Source of the DNA: Populus alba
Lineage: Eukaryota; Streptophyta; Magnoliopsida; Malpighiales; Salicaceae
Direction of reading: 5' to 3'
Length of the DNA: 64,000 nucleotides
Assembly (NCBI RefSeq): GCF_005239225.2
Contig: NC_133294.1
Coordinates: forward strand, 18,985,631 to 19,049,630
In this document: positions 59,890 through 64,000 of the stretch, piece by piece
Layout of the letters: each line of letters begins with the position of its first letter
Position numbering within the stretch: position 1 is the stretch's first letter
Translations under genes and position numbers: made by a program
Notes under the pieces: model-generated
What the model saw: the letters and a program-made list of their open reading frames with translations, nothing else
The model's database searches: none
Told to the model about the DNA's origin: nothing

Positions 59890-61772
59890 CTGAAAACCCA
59901 TCTAAAAGCTTGAAGGTTCAGCAGAAGGTCACTGGCATTCTAGCACACCTTGTTCTTCGCATTTGATATAACCAGAGCAATCTCTCTAGCAGCTTCAATT
60001 TTTCTTGGTGCAAGGAATGACTGATTGTTGGCCATAGCTTGTGAAATCACTTCAGCTGTCTTGGCCTCACCCTGGAGATAAGTGTTTCATGGATTATCCA
60101 AGGCAGGACTTTCTCATTGTATTTTGGACCAAGAGCTTGACCTGCCGCAGAACGAGTAAGGAATCAAAGCTCTATCTTCCTGTTATGAAGATGCATTCAA
60201 GGAGTTAGTAGGCAAAGAAAGCTGCTCCCTCCTAATGAAAATCGAGATGAATTATTGATAGACAAGGGGATCATTCAAAACAGGAGCGGTAGCCAATTTA
60301 AAGGAAATGTAATATAATAACCAGCCTGCAACACTTGAAGCATTTGGAGATGGTAATTCCAGATAGAGTTCTGGATATTTTCACTAATTATTCCAATGAA
60401 TAACATCAAACAATAGAAAGACATGCCACAATGATAACCTGAACAAATAATTTCAATCTTCAAGCGAAGAATGTATTAAATTTCTATGATGCACAAAAAT
60501 ACTTGTAGAATCTGCAAGCCCTAATGATTTCCATGGAATGAACACGCCTCATTGACTTGTTGGATAATAAGAGTCACAACAATATTAGTAAAATCGCAGA
60601 AAAATCTATGTGATTTCCATGAATTGAATGCATTTCATAAACTATTACATGAAATAGCAAATATTCTCAGAATTTCAAGGTCACAAATATAATTGTTAAA
60701 AGTACTCAAAATTATTTTTCAATTTTCAATTTAATATGATGATGTTCCAATATCCTATAAATTCAAGGGGAATAAGCCAATCCTAGCAAGTAATAAAGTG
60801 GCTCTAATGCTTACAAGGTATTTACTTCCTAAGGGATATATAACAACTATAGTTAAGAAATGGAATGAAAGTACATACACAACATATGCAAATCATATTG
60901 GAAAAGTACATATGCAAATCTATAAGAAAAAGCGAAACATAACCAAGTAGCGGATCTATTCAATGTGATTTCTAAATCTATCTAGGAGCAGCTAGAGAGA
61001 ATTAAATTTCTGTTTTTCAAAACAACCTCCCAGCTTGACATCTGTAACAAGTTTGAGAATACTTGTAAGTTCTAACTTTCATTTTGTTAATCATAAATTG
61101 CACTACTTCAATTCTCTTTGGTTTCTTTTCCTGAGTTTGGGAGTATAACATAGATTCTTTGAGAGAAAGTTACCATTTGGAGGTCACGGCTTCCAGCAGT
61201 GCTATCCATGAGGTGGGGTTGTGCATGAATATTATAAATAGTTGGCCTTTCAAGCCATAATCATCAAGTGCGTTCCTTCAGTGTAGACCTGCACATTATG
61301 CATACAAGCAAAGCAAGCAAAATAGCTATTAGTGAGATAGAATAAAACAGGAAAAGAAGGATATATATTTTGACTTTCAGCAATGCAAGGAGAGAAATTA
61401 TCCCATAATATCAGAGACACATGACACAACATGAAATTGGCATGGGAAGAAATTCCAGGCTGCCTTACCAAGGATGTTTGCTTAGAAATGGAGAACTACC
61501 AGTGCATCATATGGTCAGAATTTTAAGAAGGAACAAAAAATAATTAAAAAAAAAACGGCAGGTTGTAGGTTGCTCATGAGAAGGACTGGTTAGTTTGTTG
61601 GAGGCCTTACCTTTTCTTTGACTTCATAAATGCTGTTGAACATAACAGCCCTATGCCAACCCTCAACAGTGTTTAAACTGTTGAATACAGCATACAGACC
61701 AATAGGTCCAATTGTAGCCAAAGTAGAGGCTACCTTAGGCGCCTTTGGGATATTGACATTCTTCATAGCCAT
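59890..61772 (-). pseudogene. Type-II prohibitin pseudogene (PHB1/2/6-like)
   Basis: Exon 1 (61772-61611) encodes 54 aa opening MAMKNVNIPKAPK and containing VEGWHRAVMFNSI, close to the N-terminus and membrane anchor of type-II prohibitins. Exon 2 (61288-61174, normal acceptor and donor) encodes VYTEGTHLMI, then shifts frame to WLERPTIYNI and STAGSRDLQM; it is 115 nt where 117 is expected, so two bases of the usual IPW codons are lost. Around 60142-60072 the segment ALGPKYNEKVLPWIIHETL is joined almost directly to GEAKTAEVISQAMANNQSF, so the roughly 100-residue central part of the PHB domain is missing. The C-terminal exon reads APRKIEAAREIA and NAKNKVC, then TAG (59940-59942) in place of a Leu codon, followed by SDLLLNLQ. 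Family knowledge: prohibitins form ring scaffolds in the inner mitochondrial membrane. Introns are kept, so this is a decayed duplicate rather than a retrocopy. Confidence 0.88.
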
Positions 61773-62054
61773 GTTGCCAACCTATAAAAAGCAGATTAGT
61801 ACCAAATAAACCGTGTACCAGTAAAACATGAAGTTTCAAAATCCAAGGAACGAAAGAACAACATCAAGCTCCACTGCGCAATTCTATGCCATGACATAAA
61901 AATGGAAAAACAATGACAGAAATGGAACTACAACTCATTAAGGGAAAAAAAAAAATCACAGCCTTATAGTCAGTGCCAAGCAATTGGAATAGCAGAACTA
62001 ATAGAAATTAGAAGACAATTCAACATCACAATAGAACTGTTTGATGTTAATCGC

Positions 62055-62103
62055 TTCTTTCACAACCACAACTACAACCACAACCACAACCACAACCCAA
62101 CCG
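62055..62103. repeat. (ACAACC)n short tandem repeat
   Basis: Six-base CAACCA-type units repeat about seven times with few changes. It lies in the putative 5'UTR intron of the prohibitin pseudogene. Confidence 0.85.
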
Positions 62104-62589
62104 AGATTGAATACGAAAGAAAGGGTCAGGCAAGCCCAACCCAAAATTACATACTGATCAAGCATGAAATGATGATACTCTTATAAATTCAACAGTACTA
62201 GAAATCTCAACAAAAGCAGAAGGGATTTCCAATGTTTCTTGAGCAATGCAAAAGACAATGTACTTAACAGATAATAAATTGTCAATCAAGAAGCAAACTA
62301 ATTACTTTGCCAATCAAATGCAAGATAATGAACCATACATGGCTAACTCCATCCTATCAAAAAAATTATATCAAACCAATTTTTAGTTTCACTCTATAAA
62401 TGCTAAATAAGAAAAAATCTACACCAAAATTTCCATTATTTTAGAGGATGAACGATTTTCTACATTATCAAAAGTGAAGTTAAGTTCAACATCAAATGAC
62501 AACCATACTTGGAAGTTGGAACCTAGTGAGATTAATTACTTGATTTCAACAAATATTTGAGATAATTAGTTAATGGTCAGAATGATTGT

Positions 62590-62760
62590 ACCTTTTGTGG
62601 GTTCGATCGATCTGCCTCTGCCTTTTGTTCGTGCTTCAAAGCCGGAGATGCAGAGAGATAAGCGGTGGAGGGGTTTTAGGTGGGATTTATGGCTTTGTTT
62701 TTCTTCTTCAAGACAAGCTGGCGTTATTAACTGTCCCTCCTCCTCTTCTAATAAAGATAA
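62590..62760 (-). promoter_or_regulatory. Probable 5'UTR exon and leader of the prohibitin pseudogene
   Basis: On the minus strand a GC-richer block with AAACCCCTCC and pyrimidine-rich stretches ends in CACAAAAG followed by a donor-like GTACAAT at about 62590. The next minus-strand coding exon begins about 800 nt on. A leader exon followed by a 5'UTR intron is common for plant housekeeping genes. Overlapping plus-strand open frames here have no recognisable content. Confidence 0.4.
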
Positions 62761-62839
62761 GCTTTGTTTTTTGCTCTTACAGGAGTTCGGTGCGTGGACT
62801 AGCCCAATTTAAGTCCATTGAATTGAGCCCAATCTAATA

Positions 62840-64000
62840 AAGTTCGGGTATGATGTGTCATTGAAACTGTATATTAAATAATCAATATATAATTTTGCAT
62901 GAATTCCGCTAATTTTTTTTTAAAAAAAAATTAATTATGAAAAATCTTTAATTTATAATTTTTATTCACATCAAGATTTTGCTTCAAGCTAACCTCTAGG
63001 GTGATCATTTAAAAAAAAAAAATGAAATTGATTCAAACCGACCTGTATTGGTTCGGTTCGGTTTGGTTTTTTAGAATAAACACCAGTTTAGCTTGGTTTT
63101 TTCAGTTTGGCTTGGTTTTTTTGGTTTGGGTTAGGTTTTTTTTTTTTTATTTCAGGCTTATAAAACCAAACCGGTTGGTTTTTTAAAAAAATTTTAATCA
63201 ATTTAATCAATTTTTTTTAATTTTAATCGATTTTTTTCATGATTTGATTTTTTTTTTCAGTTTTCTCAGTTTAATCAATTTTTTATTTTTTTTACTCACA
63301 CCTATCTCTACATACATCAATCTCATTTGCTTATCTTATGTCTTAATCCCTATTATTATTTGTATCTTTCCCTAATGATGTCACATAATATTATATTTCT
63401 TGAAATAGAAATACAATCAAGTAAAAAATAATATTATACTTCTATATAAGGTTTTTTTTTTTAAGATTTTAGTTATATTTATATCTGTTTTACCATAATG
63501 GAGGGAACATGACGAAACCTAAAAACTCACATGGATTACATCATTGATATTTGTCTACACTCGTCAATTCATTCGTCTCTTTCTGCAAAATCAAATCACT
63601 ACTATGTGCACACTTTGTGAAAGAAAGAATGCATGCACTCCCATTCTCCAATCAAATAGAAATCTTATTGATCCTCTTTGTTTGATAAAAATGAAAATCT
63701 AAAACATGAATTCTTTTTAAGGTTAATTACACTAAGCATCTTGTAGTTTTTTTTTTCACTTTACCTCTATTTTTTTTGGAAAATAAACTATATATCCTCG
63801 GTCAAATGAAAATCCTAAATTAAAAAAAATGTCTAAATTACCTTTATATATAATATATCAAAATATTAAACAAACAACATATCTAACACCCTCTCTCTCG
63901 AGTCATAATTTCTTTTCAAATAACATTCTCTCTCTCTTATCTCGACGATCGAACTCAATTCAAAATCAATATTATGTTTTTTTTCTAATCAATTTCTCTC
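62840..64000. other. Gene-free right edge with GGTTCGG repeat and CT-rich end
   Basis: After the GGTTCGGTTTGG repeat the sequence is AT-rich and non-coding. The last 120 nt carry CT-rich blocks (CCCTCTCTCTCG, ATTCTCTCTCTC) that could be the start of a leader for a gene beyond the window; this cannot be tested here. Confidence 0.45.
63030..63290. repeat. GGTTCGGTTTGG-rich repeat
   Basis: Repeated GGTTCGGTTCGGTTTGGTTT and GCTTGGTTTTTT phrases, then a partner AAAACCAAACCGGTTGGTTT, followed by ATTTTAATCAATTT units. Such GGTTyGGTTTGG blocks are common dispersed plant repeats. No coding content. Confidence 0.6.

Noticed and set aside
62573..62837. Plus-strand frames of 79-83 codons near the right end
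   Set aside because: The segment reads better as the minus-strand leader of the prohibitin pseudogene, and the two frames overlap each other without similarity.

Overview
The window is nuclear DNA of a flowering plant. It is AT-rich, carries intron-split genes with GT/AG junctions, and is full of decayed plant transposons. The gene models and the repeat families (GGGTTAACC-type repeats, CGCGGGTCA hairpin Helitron ends, GTTTGG...CCAAAC MITE-like units) fit a woody eudicot of the poplar/willow type. That species call is inference; no marker here proves it.

Three genes look intact. (1) 8383-10247 (+): a three-exon NAC transcription factor of the SND2/SND3 (ANAC073/ANAC010) secondary-wall clade, 310 aa. 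(2) 16005-24347 (-): a 14-exon guanylate-binding-protein-like large GTPase of the GBPL3 type, 1066 aa, with an N-terminal GTPase domain, a helical middle and a long coiled coil. (3) 53494-53952 (-): an intronless CC-type (ROXY) glutaredoxin close to GRXC9/GRX480, with TGACG elements upstream.

Two genes are broken. At 37745-38386 (-) lies a NAC-domain pseudogene with two frameshifts and a deletion, plus a possible C-terminal exon at 36538-37107. At 59890-61772 (-) lies a type-II prohibitin pseudogene with a 2-nt deletion, a missing central region and an in-frame stop; a probable 5'UTR exon sits near 62590-62760.

The rest is mobile-element debris: two CACTA (En/Spm) remnants (12.6-13.8 kb and 38.7-41.1 kb), two Helitron-type 3' ends (12.46 kb and 35.46 kb), a SINE with a perfect 20-bp target duplication (43.96-44.14 kb), a probable Copia LTR/PBS fragment (1.4-1.9 kb), and many local tandem or direct duplications. 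Dispersed AT-rich MITE-like units occur throughout.

The genes are not an operon and show no evident shared pathway. I found no CRISPR, prophage, tRNA or rRNA gene, and no convincing new multi-gene system. The most informative items are the two pseudogenes, the SINE, the Helitron-like region at 33-35.5 kb with its perfect GC-rich hairpin, and the promoter elements of the glutaredoxin gene.
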